Positions 11,559 through 20,330 of a DNA stretch of 64,000 nt are shown piece after piece. A program made the translations under genes and the position numbers. Position 1 is the first letter of the stretch; each line of letters begins with the position of its first letter. This stretch comes from Huaxiibacter chinensis (lineage in GTDB: Bacteria; Pseudomonadota; Gammaproteobacteria; Enterobacterales; Enterobacteriaceae), in the NCBI RefSeq assembly GCF_022171985.1, contig NZ_JAJVHF010000007.1:124001-188000 (forward strand), given 5' to 3'. The notes under the pieces were generated by a model. The model searched no databases, had not been told where the DNA came from, and saw nothing but the letters and a program-made list of their open reading frames with translations.

Positions 11559-12455
11559 GTGGAAAAGGATCTCGCGCTCGTCGAGCAGTTTCTCGATGCG
11601 CTCTGGCTGGAGAAAAATCTTGCCGAGAACACGCTTAGCGCGTATCGCCGGGATTTAACCATGCTGGTGGAATGGCTCGCGCACCGTGAACTGTCGCTGG
11701 CCGAGGCGCAAAGCGACGACCTGCAAAACCTGCTGGCCGAACGGCAGGCGGGGGGATATAAGGCGACCAGTTCGGCGCGATTGTTGAGTGCAATGCGCCG
11801 CCTGTTTCAACATCTCTACCGTGAGAAGATCCGCCCGGACGATCCCAGCGCGCTGCTGGCGTCGCCCAAATTACCGCAGCGTTTACCTAAAGATCTCAGC
11901 GAAGCGCAAATTGAGAGATTATTACAAGCGCCAGTGGTTGACCTGCCGCTGGAGTTGCGCGATAAAGCGATGCTCGAGGTGCTGTACGCCACCGGTTTGC
12001 GCGTCTCTGAATTAGTCGGGCTGACGATGAGTGATATCAGCCTTCGTCAGGGCGTGGTGCGTGTAATCGGCAAAGGAAACAAAGAACGGCTGGTGCCGCT
12101 TGGCGAAGAGGCCGTTTACTGGGTTGAAACCTGGCTGGAGCACGGGCGCCCGTGGCTGCTGAACGGCGTCTCAATTGACGTGCTCTTTCCCAGCCAGCGC
12201 GCACAGCAAATGACGCGACAAACCTTCTGGCATCGCATCAAACATTACGCGACACTGGCGGGTATCGACAGTGAAAAACTGTCGCCGCACGTGTTGCGCC
12301 ACGCCTTCGCCACACATCTGCTGAACCATGGCGCCGACTTGCGCGTGGTGCAGATGCTGCTGGGGCATAGCGATCTATCGACGACGCAAATTTATACGCA
12401 TGTCGCGACCGAGCGCTTGCGGCAGTTACATCAACAGCACCACCCACGTGCGTGA
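11559..12455 (+). CDS. xerD: Site-specific tyrosine recombinase XerD
   Basis: With XerC this 298-residue recombinase resolves chromosome dimers at dif under FtsK control. The N-terminal SAM-like core-binding domain (about 1-100) is followed by the catalytic domain with Arg148 (ATGLRVSEL), Lys172 (GKGNKER), His244 and Arg247 (SPHVLRHAF), His270 (LLGHSD) and Tyr279 (TQIYTHV). The GTG start at 11559 gives the exact E. coli length. It heads the xerD-dsbC-recJ string. Confidence 0.96.
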   Translation: MEKDLALVEQFLDALWLEKNLAENTLSAYRRDLTMLVEWLAHRELSLAEAQSDDLQNLLAERQAGGYKATSSARLLSAMRRLFQHLYREKIRPDDPSALLASPKLPQRLPKDLSEAQIERLLQAPVVDLPLELRDKAMLEVLYATGLRVSELVGLTMSDISLRQGVVRVIGKGNKERLVPLGEEAVYWVETWLEHGRPWLLNGVSIDVLFPSQRAQQMTRQTFWHRIKHYATLAGIDSEKLSPHVLRHAFATHLLNHGADLRVVQMLLGHSDLSTTQIYTHVATERLRQLHQQHHPRA

Positions 12456-12483
12456 GTGCCGAGGAATTGCATTAGGAATGAAT

Positions 12484-13197
12484 ATGAAAAAGTCTTTCGC
12501 GCTGTTTACCTTGCTGGCCGCCTCTTTTACCGGTTTAGCCCATGCAGACGATGCAGCCATCAAACAATCTCTGGCAAAACTGGGCGTGACCAGCAGCGAA
12601 ATTCAGCCAGCCCCGGTTGCCGGAATGAAAACGGTTCTGACCAACAGCGGCGTTCTGTATGTCACTGAAGACGGTAAGCATTTTATTCAGGGACCGATGT
12701 ACGACGTCAGCGGTGCGCAGCCGGTGAACGTGACTAACCAGCTGCTGATGAAAAACCTGAACGCGCTGGAAAAAGAGATGATTGTCTATAAAGCGGCGCA
12801 GGAAAAACACGTCATTACCGTTTTCACCGACATCACCTGTGGCTATTGCCACAAGCTGCATGAAGAGATGAAAGACTATAACGCGCTGGGCATCACCGTG
12901 CGGTATCTCGCCTTCCCGCGCGCGGGCGTACAGAGCCAGCCTGAGCAGGATATGAAAGCCATCTGGTGTGCTAAAGACCGTAATAAGGCCTTTGACGATG
13001 CGATGAACGGGAAGGGCGTCCAGCCTGCCTCCTGTGATATTGATATCGCCAACCACTACGCGCTCGGCGTGCAGTTTGGCGTGTCCGGAACACCGGCGAT
13101 TGTGCTGAACAACGGCTACGTTGTGCCGGGCTATCAGGGGCCAAAAGAGATGAAAGCCTTCCTCGACGCACACCAGAAACAGTTTGGTGGTAAATAA
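12484..13197 (+). CDS. dsbC: Protein disulfide isomerase DsbC, periplasmic
   Basis: A 237-residue thioredoxin-fold isomerase that reshuffles wrong disulfides in the periplasm and is kept reduced by DsbD. The Sec signal peptide ends at ALA-type site HA/DD near residue 21. An N-terminal dimerisation domain precedes the active site CGYC at residues 119-122, and the cis-proline loop VSGTPA follows. The ATG at 12484 has AGGA at good distance; an in-frame ATG two codons upstream overlaps that site and is less likely. It lies 28 nt after xerD. Confidence 0.95.
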   Translation: MKKSFALFTLLAASFTGLAHADDAAIKQSLAKLGVTSSEIQPAPVAGMKTVLTNSGVLYVTEDGKHFIQGPMYDVSGAQPVNVTNQLLMKNLNALEKEMIVYKAAQEKHVITVFTDITCGYCHKLHEEMKDYNALGITVRYLAFPRAGVQSQPEQDMKAIWCAKDRNKAFDDAMNGKGVQPASCDIDIANHYALGVQFGVSGTPAIVLNNGYVVPGYQGPKEMKAFLDAHQKQFGGK

Positions 13198-13202
13198 TTC
13201 GC

Positions 13203-14936
13203 GTGAAAGCCCCCATCAAATTGCGCCGCCGCGAGGCGGATGAAAACGTCGATTTACCGGCCGAACTTTCGCCGCTTTTGCGGCGATTGTATGCCAGCCG
13301 CGGCGTACGCTCTGGCGTGGAGCTTGAGCGTACCGTAAAAGGGCTGTTGCCCTGGCAACAGCTGAGCGGTGTCGAGAAAGCGACCGGAATGCTCTATGAC
13401 GCTTTCCGCGAAGGCACGCGCATTGTGGTCGTCGGGGATTTTGATGCCGACGGCGCCACCAGTACGGCACTGAGCGTGCTCAGCCTGCGGGCGCTGGGCT
13501 GCGACAGCGTGGCCTATCTGGTGCCGAATCGCTTTGAAGATGGCTATGGTCTCAGCCCGGAAGTGGTCGATCAGGCTCATGCCCGCGGCGCGCAAATGAT
13601 CATGACCGTGGATAACGGGATCTCTTCCCATGCGGGCGTCGATCGTGCCCACGCGCTGGGGATCCCGGTAATTATCACCGATCACCACCTGCCCGGCGAA
13701 ACCTTGCCCGCAGCCGAAGCGATCATTAACCCGAACCTGCGCGACTGCGATTTCCCGTCGAAATCGCTGGCGGGAGTCGGGGTAGCGTTTTATCTGATGC
13801 TGGCGCTGCGCGCATTGCTGCGTGACAACGGCTGGTTTGAATCACGCGGTATCGCCATGCCTAATCTGGCGGAATACCTCGATCTGGTGGCGCTCGGTAC
13901 CGTCGCAGACGTCGTGCCGCTGGATACCAATAACCGCATTTTGACCTGGCAGGGCTTAAGCCGCATTCGTGCGGGCAAGTGCCGTCCAGGCATTAAAGCA
14001 CTGCTTGAGATCGCCAACCGTGACCCGCTAAAACTGGCTGCAAACGATTTAGGTTTCGCGCTGGGCCCACGCCTGAATGCGGCCGGTCGCCTGGACGATA
14101 TGTCCGTCGGCGTCGCGCTGTTGCTGTGCGACAACATCGGCGAAGCGCGCGTACTGGCGAGCGAGCTTGATGCACTGAACCAGACGCGTAAAGAGATTGA
14201 ACAGGGGATGCAGGCCGAAGCGCTGACCTTATGCGACAAGCTTGAGCGTAGCGGTGAACCGCTGCCGGGCGGGCTGGCAATGTACCATCCCGACTGGCAT
14301 CAGGGCGTGGTTGGCATTCTGGCCTCACGAATCAAAGAACGATTCCACCGTCCGGTTATCGCCTTTGCCCCCGCGGGGGACGGCACGCTGAAAGGCTCGG
14401 GCCGCTCCATTCAGGGTTTGCATATGCGCGATGCCCTGGAGCGCCTTGATACGCTCTATCCTGGGCTGATGATCAAGTTTGGCGGACATGCGATGGCGGC
14501 GGGCTTATCGCTTGAAGAGGCAAAGTTCGACGAGTTTCAGCGTCTGTTTAGCGCGCTGGTCACTGACTGGATCGACCCGGCGTTGTTGCAGGGTGAAATT
14601 GTCTCCGATGGTCCACTGTCCGTTGCCGAGATGACCATGGACGTGGCGCAAATGCTGCGTGATGCGGGCCCGTGGGGGCAAATGTTCCCTGAGCCGCTTT
14701 TTGACGGGCGTTTTCGCCTGCTGCAGCAGCGTATCGTGGGAGAAAGGCATTTGAAAGTGATGGTTGAGCCGGTGGGCGGCGGTCCGCTACTGGACGGCAT
14801 TGCGTTTAACGTCGACACCGCCGTCTGGCCGGACAATGGCGTACGTGAGGTTGAACTGGCCTTTAAGCTCGATATTAATGAGTTTCGCGGAAACCGCACG
14901 CTTCAGATCATCATCGACCATATCTGGCCAATTTAG
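13203..14936 (+). CDS. recJ: Single-stranded-DNA exonuclease RecJ
   Basis: A 577-residue 5'-3' ssDNA exonuclease of the DHH superfamily used in mismatch repair, RecF-pathway recombination and fork processing. Metal-binding motifs include DFDADGATS at residues 79-87, VDNGISSH near 136 and TDHH at 159-162. The DHHA1 domain with GGHAMAAGLSL is near residue 425, followed by the OB-type C-terminal part. The GTG start at 13203 matches the E. coli length. It starts 6 nt after dsbC, so it is probably cotranscribed. Confidence 0.96.
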   Translation: MKAPIKLRRREADENVDLPAELSPLLRRLYASRGVRSGVELERTVKGLLPWQQLSGVEKATGMLYDAFREGTRIVVVGDFDADGATSTALSVLSLRALGCDSVAYLVPNRFEDGYGLSPEVVDQAHARGAQMIMTVDNGISSHAGVDRAHALGIPVIITDHHLPGETLPAAEAIINPNLRDCDFPSKSLAGVGVAFYLMLALRALLRDNGWFESRGIAMPNLAEYLDLVALGTVADVVPLDTNNRILTWQGLSRIRAGKCRPGIKALLEIANRDPLKLAANDLGFALGPRLNAAGRLDDMSVGVALLLCDNIGEARVLASELDALNQTRKEIEQGMQAEALTLCDKLERSGEPLPGGLAMYHPDWHQGVVGILASRIKERFHRPVIAFAPAGDGTLKGSGRSIQGLHMRDALERLDTLYPGLMIKFGGHAMAAGLSLEEAKFDEFQRLFSALVTDWIDPALLQGEIVSDGPLSVAEMTMDVAQMLRDAGPWGQMFPEPLFDGRFRLLQQRIVGERHLKVMVEPVGGGPLLDGIAFNVDTAVWPDNGVREVELAFKLDINEFRGNRTLQIIIDHIWPI

Positions 14937-15026
14937 CGTCAGTATTCTCTATAAAAAAGGGCGCGGATTCGGTACAATCCCGCTCTTATCACCGCATTTT
15001 GACACGTCGAAAAAAGAAAACAGACC

Positions 15027-16125
15027 ATGTTTGAAATTAATCCGGTAAAAAACCGCATTCAAGACCTCACGGAGCGCTCAGACGTTCTTAGGGGGTATCT
15101 TTGACTATGATGCCAAGAAAGAGCGTCTTGAAGAAGTAAACGCCGAGCTGGAACAGCCGGACGTCTGGAACGAACCTGAACGCGCCCAGGCGCTGGGTAA
15201 AGAACGTTCCTCCCTCGAAGCTATCGTTGATACCCTCGACCAAATGTCTCAGGGGCTGGAAGATGTCTCCGGCCTGCTGGAATTAGCCGTCGAAGCCGAC
15301 GACGAAGAAACCTTTAACGAAGCCATCGCTGAACTGGACGTGCTGGAAGAAAAGCTGGCTCAGCTTGAATTCCGTCGTATGTTCTCCGGCGAATATGACG
15401 GCGCAGATTGCTACCTGGATATCCAGGCCGGCTCCGGCGGGACGGAAGCGCAGGACTGGGCGAGCATGCTGACGCGCATGTATCTGCGCTGGGCTGAGGC
15501 GCGTGGTTTCAAAACGGAAATCATCGAAGAGTCTGAAGGTGAAGTGGCGGGCATTAAATCCATCACTATCAAGATTATCGGCGATTACGCCTACGGTTGG
15601 CTGCGTACTGAAACGGGCGTTCACCGCCTGGTGCGTAAGAGCCCGTTCGATTCCGGCGGCCGTCGTCATACCTCCTTCAGCTCTGCGTTTGTCTATCCGG
15701 AAGTGGATGACGATATTGATATCGAAATCAACCCGGCCGATCTGCGTATCGACGTATACCGCGCTTCCGGCGCGGGCGGTCAGCACGTTAACCGTACGGA
15801 ATCCGCGGTGCGTATCACGCACGTGCCAACCGGCCTGGTAACGCAGTGTCAAAATGACCGCTCCCAGCATAAGAACAAAGACCAGGCCATGAAGCAGATG
15901 AAAGCGAAGCTTTATGAACTGGAAATGCAGAAAAAGAATGCTGAGAAACAGGTGATGGAAGACAACAAATCTGACATCGGCTGGGGTAGCCAGATCCGTT
16001 CTTATGTCCTCGATGACTCCCGCATTAAAGACTTGCGTACCGGGGTTGAGACCCGCAACACGCAGGCCGTGCTGGACGGCAGCCTGGACCAATTTATCGA
16101 AGCAAGTTTGAAAGCAGGGTTATGA
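15027..16125 (+). CDS. prfB: Peptide chain release factor 2, with programmed +1 frameshift
   Basis: RF2 reads UGA and UAA. The first 25 codons (15027-15101) end at CTT followed by an in-frame TGA at 15102-15104; a +1 shift to GAC at 15103 opens the remaining 340 codons, giving 365 residues in total as in E. coli. The stop-recognition tripeptide SPF is at residues 205-207 and the catalytic GGQ at 250-252. Residue 246 is alanine, the form found in most bacteria, not the threonine of E. coli K-12. lysS follows after 9 nt, the usual prfB-lysS operon. This is autoregulation, not a broken gene. Confidence 0.98.
15090..15105 (+). promoter_or_regulatory. RF2 programmed frameshift signal
   Basis: An internal Shine-Dalgarno-like AGGGGGT lies three nt before CTT-TGA-C. 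This is the classical arrangement that makes ribosomes slip +1 at CTT when RF2 is scarce, so RF2 level sets its own synthesis. Confidence 0.97.
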
Positions 16126-16134
16126 GGAACCAAC

Positions 16135-17652
16135 ATGTCTGAACAACAAGCACAGGGCACTGACGCGGTAGTCGATCTTAATAACGAACTGAAAAGCCGT
16201 CGTGAGAAGCTGGCTGCACTGCGTGAGCAGGGTATTCCCTTCCCGAACGATTTCCGTCGCGATCATACCTCAGACCAGCTTCACGCTGACTTCGATGCGA
16301 AAGAGAACGAAGAGCTCGAAGCGCTGAACATCGAAGTGTCCGTTGCTGGCCGAATGATGACCCGCCGTATCATGGGTAAAGCGTCTTTCGTGACGTTACA
16401 GGATGTGGGCGGTCGTATTCAGCTGTACGTTTCTCGTGACGACCTGCCGGAAGGCATCTACAACGAGCAGTTCAAGAAGTGGGACCTGGGCGATATCCTG
16501 GGCGCGAAGGGTAAGCTGTTCAAAACCAAAACCGGTGAACTGTCTATCCACTGCACCGAGCTGCGTCTGCTGACCAAAGCACTGCGTCCATTGCCGGATA
16601 AATTCCACGGCCTGCAGGATCAGGAAGCGCGCTATCGTCAGCGTTACCTGGATCTCATCTCGAATGATGAATCCCGTAAGACCTTCAAAATTCGCTCTCA
16701 GATCATGGCCGGTATTCGCCAGTTCATGGTTAACCGCGACTTTATGGAAGTGGAAACCCCTATGATGCAGGTGATCCCCGGCGGTGCGTCTGCTCGTCCG
16801 TTCATCACCCATCATAATGCCCTGGACCTGGACATGTACCTGCGTATCGCGCCGGAACTGTACCTGAAGCGTCTGGTGGTCGGCGGCTTCGAGCGCGTCT
16901 TCGAAATCAACCGTAACTTCCGTAACGAAGGTATCTCCGTTCGCCATAACCCAGAGTTCACCATGATGGAACTCTATATGGCCTACGCGGACTACAAAGA
17001 TCTGATCGAGCTGACCGAATCTCTGTTCCGTACGCTGGCGCAGGATATTCTGGGCACCACGGAAGTCCCTTACGGTGAAGAGGTCTTCGATTTCGGTAAG
17101 CCGTTCGTCAAGCTGACCATGCGCGAAGCCATCAAGAAATACCGTCCGGAAACGGAGATGGCTGACCTCGATAACTTCGACTCTGCCAAAGCGATTGCAG
17201 AAAGCATCGGCATCAAGGTTGAGAAGAGCTGGGGTCTGGGCCGCATCGTGACCGAGATCTTCGAAGAAGTTGCCGAAGCCCATCTGATTCAGCCAACCTT
17301 CATTACCGAATATCCGGCAGAGGTGTCTCCGCTGGCGCGTCGTAACGACGAAAACCCGGAAATCACCGACCGCTTTGAGTTCTTTATTGGTGGTCGTGAA
17401 ATCGGTAACGGCTTCAGCGAGCTGAACGATGCGCAGGATCAGGCGCAGCGTTTCCAGGATCAGGTTGATGCGAAAGCAGCGGGCGATGACGAAGCGATGT
17501 TCTTCGATGAAGACTACGTGACCGCGCTGGAACACGGTTTGCCACCTACGGCGGGCCTGGGTATTGGTATCGACCGTATGGTCATGCTGTTCACCAACAG
17601 CCACACCATCCGTGACGTGATCCTCTTCCCGGCCATGCGTCCGGTGAAATAA
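16135..17652 (+). CDS. lysS: Lysyl-tRNA synthetase, class II
   Basis: A 505-residue class IIb synthetase charging tRNA-Lys. The N-terminal OB-fold anticodon-binding domain (about 65-150) precedes the catalytic core: motif 1 around [10 protein letters not shown], motif 2 [15 protein letters not shown] and motif 3 [11 protein letters not shown] near residue 477. It is the constitutive LysS type, second gene of prfB-lysS. A strong bidirectional hairpin follows the stop and separates it from convergent idi. Confidence 0.96.
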   Translation: MSEQQAQGTDAVVDLNNELKSRREKLAALREQGIPFPNDFRRDHTSDQLHADFDAKENEELEALNIEVSVAGRMMTRRIMGKASFVTLQDVGGRIQLYVSRDDLPEGIYNEQFKKWDLGDILGAKGKLFKTKTGELSIHCTELRLLTKALRPLPDKFHGLQDQEARYRQRYLDLISNDESRKTFKIRSQIMAGIRQFMVNRDFMEVETPMMQVIPGGASARPFITHHNALDLDMYLRIAPELYLKRLVVGGFERVFEINRNFRNEGISVRHNPEFTMMELYMAYADYKDLIELTESLFRTLAQDILGTTEVPYGEEVFDFGKPFVKLTMREAIKKYRPETEMADLDNFDSAKAIAESIGIKVEKSWGLGRIVTEIFEEVAEAHLIQPTFITEYPAEVSPLARRNDENPEITDRFEFFIGGREIGNGFSELNDAQDQAQRFQDQVDAKAAGDDEAMFFDEDYVTALEHGLPPTAGLGIGIDRMVMLFTNSHTIRDVILFPAMRPVK

Positions 17653-17665
17653 GTCTTTAAGACAT

Positions 17666-17702
17666 AAAAAAAGCCCCGAGCGTTTCGCCGGGGCTTTTTT
17701 AT
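17666..17702. terminator. Bidirectional terminator between lysS and idi
   Basis: A-rich sequence, AAGCCCCG, a nine-base loop region, CGGGGCTT and T-run. The symmetric A and T tracts allow termination of both lysS (plus) and idi (minus). Confidence 0.9.
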
Positions 17703-18241
17703 TTTGCCGCGTAAGCGGTGAGCGCTTCGCGGGCGGCGGCGGCTTCCATCACCATCCACGGACTAAAGGCCCACGGCGTCGCGTCCAGGGCGCGGAATAA
17801 CGTCTCCAGCTCGACCCAGTGATACTCCATCACCTCATCGGGATTCACGTTAAGCTCACTGGTGATACGGGCGGCAAAAACCGGGCAGACCTCGTTTTCT
17901 ACGATGCCGGAAGGATCGACTTTACGGTAACGAAATTCAGGCGCAACGGGGGTGATGTCGGTAATGTCGGCCCCGACCTCATCGCGACAACGGCGGACGA
18001 TCGCTTGCTCAATCGCTTCGCCAATCTGCGGATGACCGCAGACAGAGTTGGTCCAGACGCCGGGCCAGGCTTTTTTATTCATGGCGCGTCGGGTCACCAG
18101 GCATTCGCCTTGCGGGTTAAAAAGCCAGGAAGAGAAGGCCTGATGCAGCGAGGTATGCGTCGTATGCGCGGCATATTTCTCCTCGGTGCCAATAACCTCT
18201 CCCCGTTCGTTAACTAAGATAACGTGTTCTTGAATGCTCAT
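17699..18241 (-). CDS. idi: Isopentenyl-diphosphate delta-isomerase, type 1
   Basis: A 180-residue Nudix-fold enzyme interconverting IPP and DMAPP for isoprenoid synthesis. The catalytic cysteine is in TNSVCGHP near residue 68 and the catalytic glutamate in ENEVCPVF near 116; the Nudix-like helix [11 protein letters not shown] is between them. ATG at 18241 has a suitable ribosome site. In E. coli ygfU and purine-catabolism genes follow here; in this window actS is the next gene, divergently placed. Confidence 0.95.
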   Translation of the reverse strand: MSIQEHVILVNERGEVIGTEEKYAAHTTHTSLHQAFSSWLFNPQGECLVTRRAMNKKAWPGVWTNSVCGHPQIGEAIEQAIVRRCRDEVGADITDITPVAPEFRYRKVDPSGIVENEVCPVFAARITSELNVNPDEVMEYHWVELETLFRALDATPWAFSPWMVMEAAAAREALTAYAAK

Positions 18242-18494
18242 TCTTGCTCCAGTAACAAAAATGCCGAATGGCGTCGCGCGTATCCCGTTTTCGGCGTGTT
18301 TAAGCGCGGGGCGGGCAGGGCTGCGTCATCGGATTTTGTTATTATACTGCATTCTTAAATGAACCGTTTGGCCCACAGAGCTGACGCGTTCTGTCAGAGG
18401 AGAGGCCCGATAACGATCCTTTTACGGCAAATATTGGGCATCAGGGGGGAGACTGTTATCATAGTGCGCCATTCACGCTGACCGAGGAACTGTT

Positions 18495-19241
18495 TTGTTT
18501 GCAGGAAGCCTGACGAGAAATCCCCTTACCGCTGTTTTATGCCTGACGCTAACGTTATTGCTGGCGGGCTGCTCGGGCAGTAAATCATCCGATGCGGGCA
18601 GCTATTCCGGCACGGTGTATACCGTGAAGCGCGGCGATACGCTTTATCGCATTTCGCGCTTAACCGGCACCAGCGTGAAGGAGCTGGCGCGGCTGAATAA
18701 CATTTCCGCGCCCTATACCATAGAAGTGGGGCAAAAGCTCCGGGTAAGCAGTAGCGGGTCCACCTCGAAGAAATCGAGCTCGGGTAAAGGCCAAACCGCC
18801 AAAGTCACCCCATCCTATGCCGTACCAAAATCATCATGGCCGCCGGTTGGCCAGCGTTGCTGGGTCTGGCCTGCGAGCGGAAAAGTGGTCCTGCCGTACT
18901 CCACCGCAGAAGGGGGCAACAAGGGGATTGATATTGCAGGCACGCGCGGCTCACCGGTTTATGCGTCCGGCGCTGGTAAAGTGGTCTACGTGGGCAATCA
19001 GCTACGCGGTTATGGCAATCTGATCATGATTAAGCACGGTGAGGATTACATCACCGCCTATGCGCATAATGATTCGTTACTGGTTAACAATGGGCAAAAC
19101 GTCAAAGCAGGACAAAAAATAGCGACGATGGGCAGTACCGGCGCCAGTTCCGTTGCGCTGCATTTCCAGATTCGCTACCGCGCCACGGCAATCGATCCCC
19201 AACGCTATTTACCGGCTCAGGGCAGTAAGCCTAAGTGCTAA
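18495..19241 (+). CDS. actS: LysM/LytM lipoprotein, amidase activator ActS (YgeR)
   Basis: A 248-residue lipoprotein of the NlpD family that in E. coli activates periplasmic amidases. A signal peptide ends at lipobox LLAGC (Cys26). A LysM domain (YTVKRGDTLYRIS, about residues 40-85) and a C-terminal LytM domain follow. The LytM domain lacks zinc ligands: the first histidine position is NKGIDI and the HxH is LHFQ, so it is a regulator without peptidase activity. Start is a TTG at 18495 behind GAGGAA. It lies just upstream of glyU. Confidence 0.9.
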   Translation: MFAGSLTRNPLTAVLCLTLTLLLAGCSGSKSSDAGSYSGTVYTVKRGDTLYRISRLTGTSVKELARLNNISAPYTIEVGQKLRVSSSGSTSKKSSSGKGQTAKVTPSYAVPKSSWPPVGQRCWVWPASGKVVLPYSTAEGGNKGIDIAGTRGSPVYASGAGKVVYVGNQLRGYGNLIMIKHGEDYITAYAHNDSLLVNNGQNVKAGQKIATMGSTGASSVALHFQIRYRATAIDPQRYLPAQGSKPKC

Positions 19242-19276
19242 ATGATTAATTTCTCGCCACTTAGCGAACAAGAGGC

Positions 19277-19316
19277 TTGTGTGACGGTGCGTTAGGGCTA
19301 TAATGCCTAACGCACC
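19277..19316 (+). promoter_or_regulatory. glyU promoter embedded in a near-perfect palindrome
   Basis: A -35 like TTGTGT at 19277-19282 is 16 nt from TATAAT at 19299-19304. The -10 is the loop of an inverted repeat, GGTGCGTTAGGGC on the left (19286-19298) and GCCTAACGCACC on the right (19305-19316), with one unpaired G. A GC-rich discriminator follows, as in stringently controlled tRNA promoters. Confidence 0.7.
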
Positions 19317-19321
19317 TCAAA

Positions 19322-19395
19322 GCGGGCGTAGTTCAATGGTAGAACGAGAGCTTCCCAAGCTCTATACGAGGGTTCGATTCCCTTCGCCCGCTCCA
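19322..19395 (+). tRNA. glyU: tRNA-Gly, anticodon CCC
   Basis: A 74-nt cloverleaf with acceptor GCGGGCG/CGCCCGC, D loop containing GTTCAATGGTAGAAC, anticodon loop TTCCCAA (anticodon CCC, reads GGG), T arm GGGTTCGATTCCC and an encoded CCA end. It corresponds to E. coli glyU next to ygeR. In E. coli the ETT2 type III secretion remnant is integrated beside it. Confidence 0.96.
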
Positions 19396-19748
19396 GAATC
19401 TCTTCAGCCTGTCGCACAATGTCATTAAATACTCTTCACGCGCATAAATGTCCTCAATGATTGTTGAGAATGACGCCGCGCTCCGCCCGGATAATATCTG
19501 CCCCATACAGCGTGCAGCAGTATATAAAAGCTGAACTTTTCAGGCCGTATAGAAGCATTTCATTTTAACGCGGTACACGCTCTGTTCCCCTTTGCGTATT
19601 TCTGCCATTTTCTTCATAGTGTCTGTGATCCTGAGGCGTAACGGTTTACCCGTGCACGCCTGCGTTATCGCAGGCAGAATCCAGAACGAACGGGCGTCAG
19701 CAAGCGCTATGCTTATCCCTAATTGATAAAAACAACAGAGGCAATGTC
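19396..19748. other. Intergenic stretch after glyU, possible integration scar
   Basis: The 353 nt between glyU and yjdI hold no open frame that I recognise and no clear repeat of the tRNA 3' end. Short frames on both strands are below 40 codons. The position beside a tRNA that hosts an island in E. coli makes a decayed element plausible, but nothing in the sequence proves it. The last part presumably contains the yjdI promoter. Confidence 0.4.
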
Positions 19749-19979
19749 ATGGATAACGAACTCCTGGACGCGGGGTACCGGGCCTATACCGGCGAAAAAA
19801 TTGACGTCTATTTTAATACCAACCTGTGTCAGCACTCTGCCAACTGCGTGCGGGGGAGTGCGTTGCTTTTCAACCTGAAGCGTAAACCGTGGATCATTCC
19901 GGATGAAGTGGACGTTGAAACGGTTGTACGTGTGATTGACACCTGCCCGAGCGGTGCGCTGAAGTACCGCCAAAAATAA
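19749..19979 (+). CDS. yjdI: (4Fe-4S) mono-cluster protein YjdI
   Basis: A 76-residue protein matching E. coli YjdI in length. Cysteines in [12 protein letters not shown] and [11 protein letters not shown] form the divergent mono-cluster ferredoxin-like motif. Function is unknown. It is 10 nt upstream of yjdJ, the pairing seen in E. coli, where however the pair is at a distant locus. AGAGGCAATGTC precedes the ATG. Confidence 0.9.
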   Translation: MDNELLDAGYRAYTGEKIDVYFNTNLCQHSANCVRGSALLFNLKRKPWIIPDEVDVETVVRVIDTCPSGALKYRQK

Positions 19980-19989
19980 GCGAGGAACC

Positions 19990-20262
19990 ATGGAAATTCT
20001 GCAAGGCCACAACAAGTTTTACGTCAACGATGCGCACGGCAATCAGGTTGCCGAAATTGTTTATGTCCCTACGGGGGAAAACCTGAGCATTATTGAGCAC
20101 ACGGATGTGGATGAGAGTCTGAAAGGGCAGGGCGTTGGCAAGCAGCTGGTCGCAAAAGTGGTCGAAGAGATGCGCGCTGAAAACCGCAAAATCATTCCTC
20201 TGTGTCCTTTCGCCAAACACGAATTCGACAAAACCCGCGAATACGACGATATTCGCGCCTAG
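19990..20262 (+). CDS. yjdJ: GNAT-like acetyltransferase YjdJ
   Basis: A 90-residue minimal GNAT-fold protein of the YjdJ/Gcn5-related N-acetyltransferase-like family. The acetyl-CoA loop [13 protein letters not shown] is at about residues 41-53 and [14 protein letters not shown] follows. It is cotranscribed with yjdI and closed by a strong hairpin at 20293. Substrate is unknown. Confidence 0.9.
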   Translation: MEILQGHNKFYVNDAHGNQVAEIVYVPTGENLSIIEHTDVDESLKGQGVGKQLVAKVVEEMRAENRKIIPLCPFAKHEFDKTREYDDIRA

Positions 20263-20292
20263 TTTTGCCTGGAAAAAGCCTTACGGCGAGAC

Positions 20293-20330
20293 GCGGTGTT
20301 CAGCCATGCGCTGAACACCGCTTTTTTTTA
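20293..20330. terminator. Bidirectional terminator between yjdJ and yqeG
   Basis: An 11-bp perfect stem, GCGGTGTTCAG with CTGAACACCGC around a seven-base loop, is followed by a T-run. It lies between convergent yjdJ and yqeG stops and mainly serves yjdJ. Confidence 0.88.

Noticed and set aside
15027..15104. Possible premature stop making prfB a pseudogene
   Set aside because: The TGA is part of the known programmed frameshift with its SD-like stimulator and the downstream frame is intact.
16396..17604. A 402-codon open frame antisense to lysS
   Set aside because: The opposite strand encodes complete LysS; this frame is rich in His, Phe and Val as expected from reversed codons.
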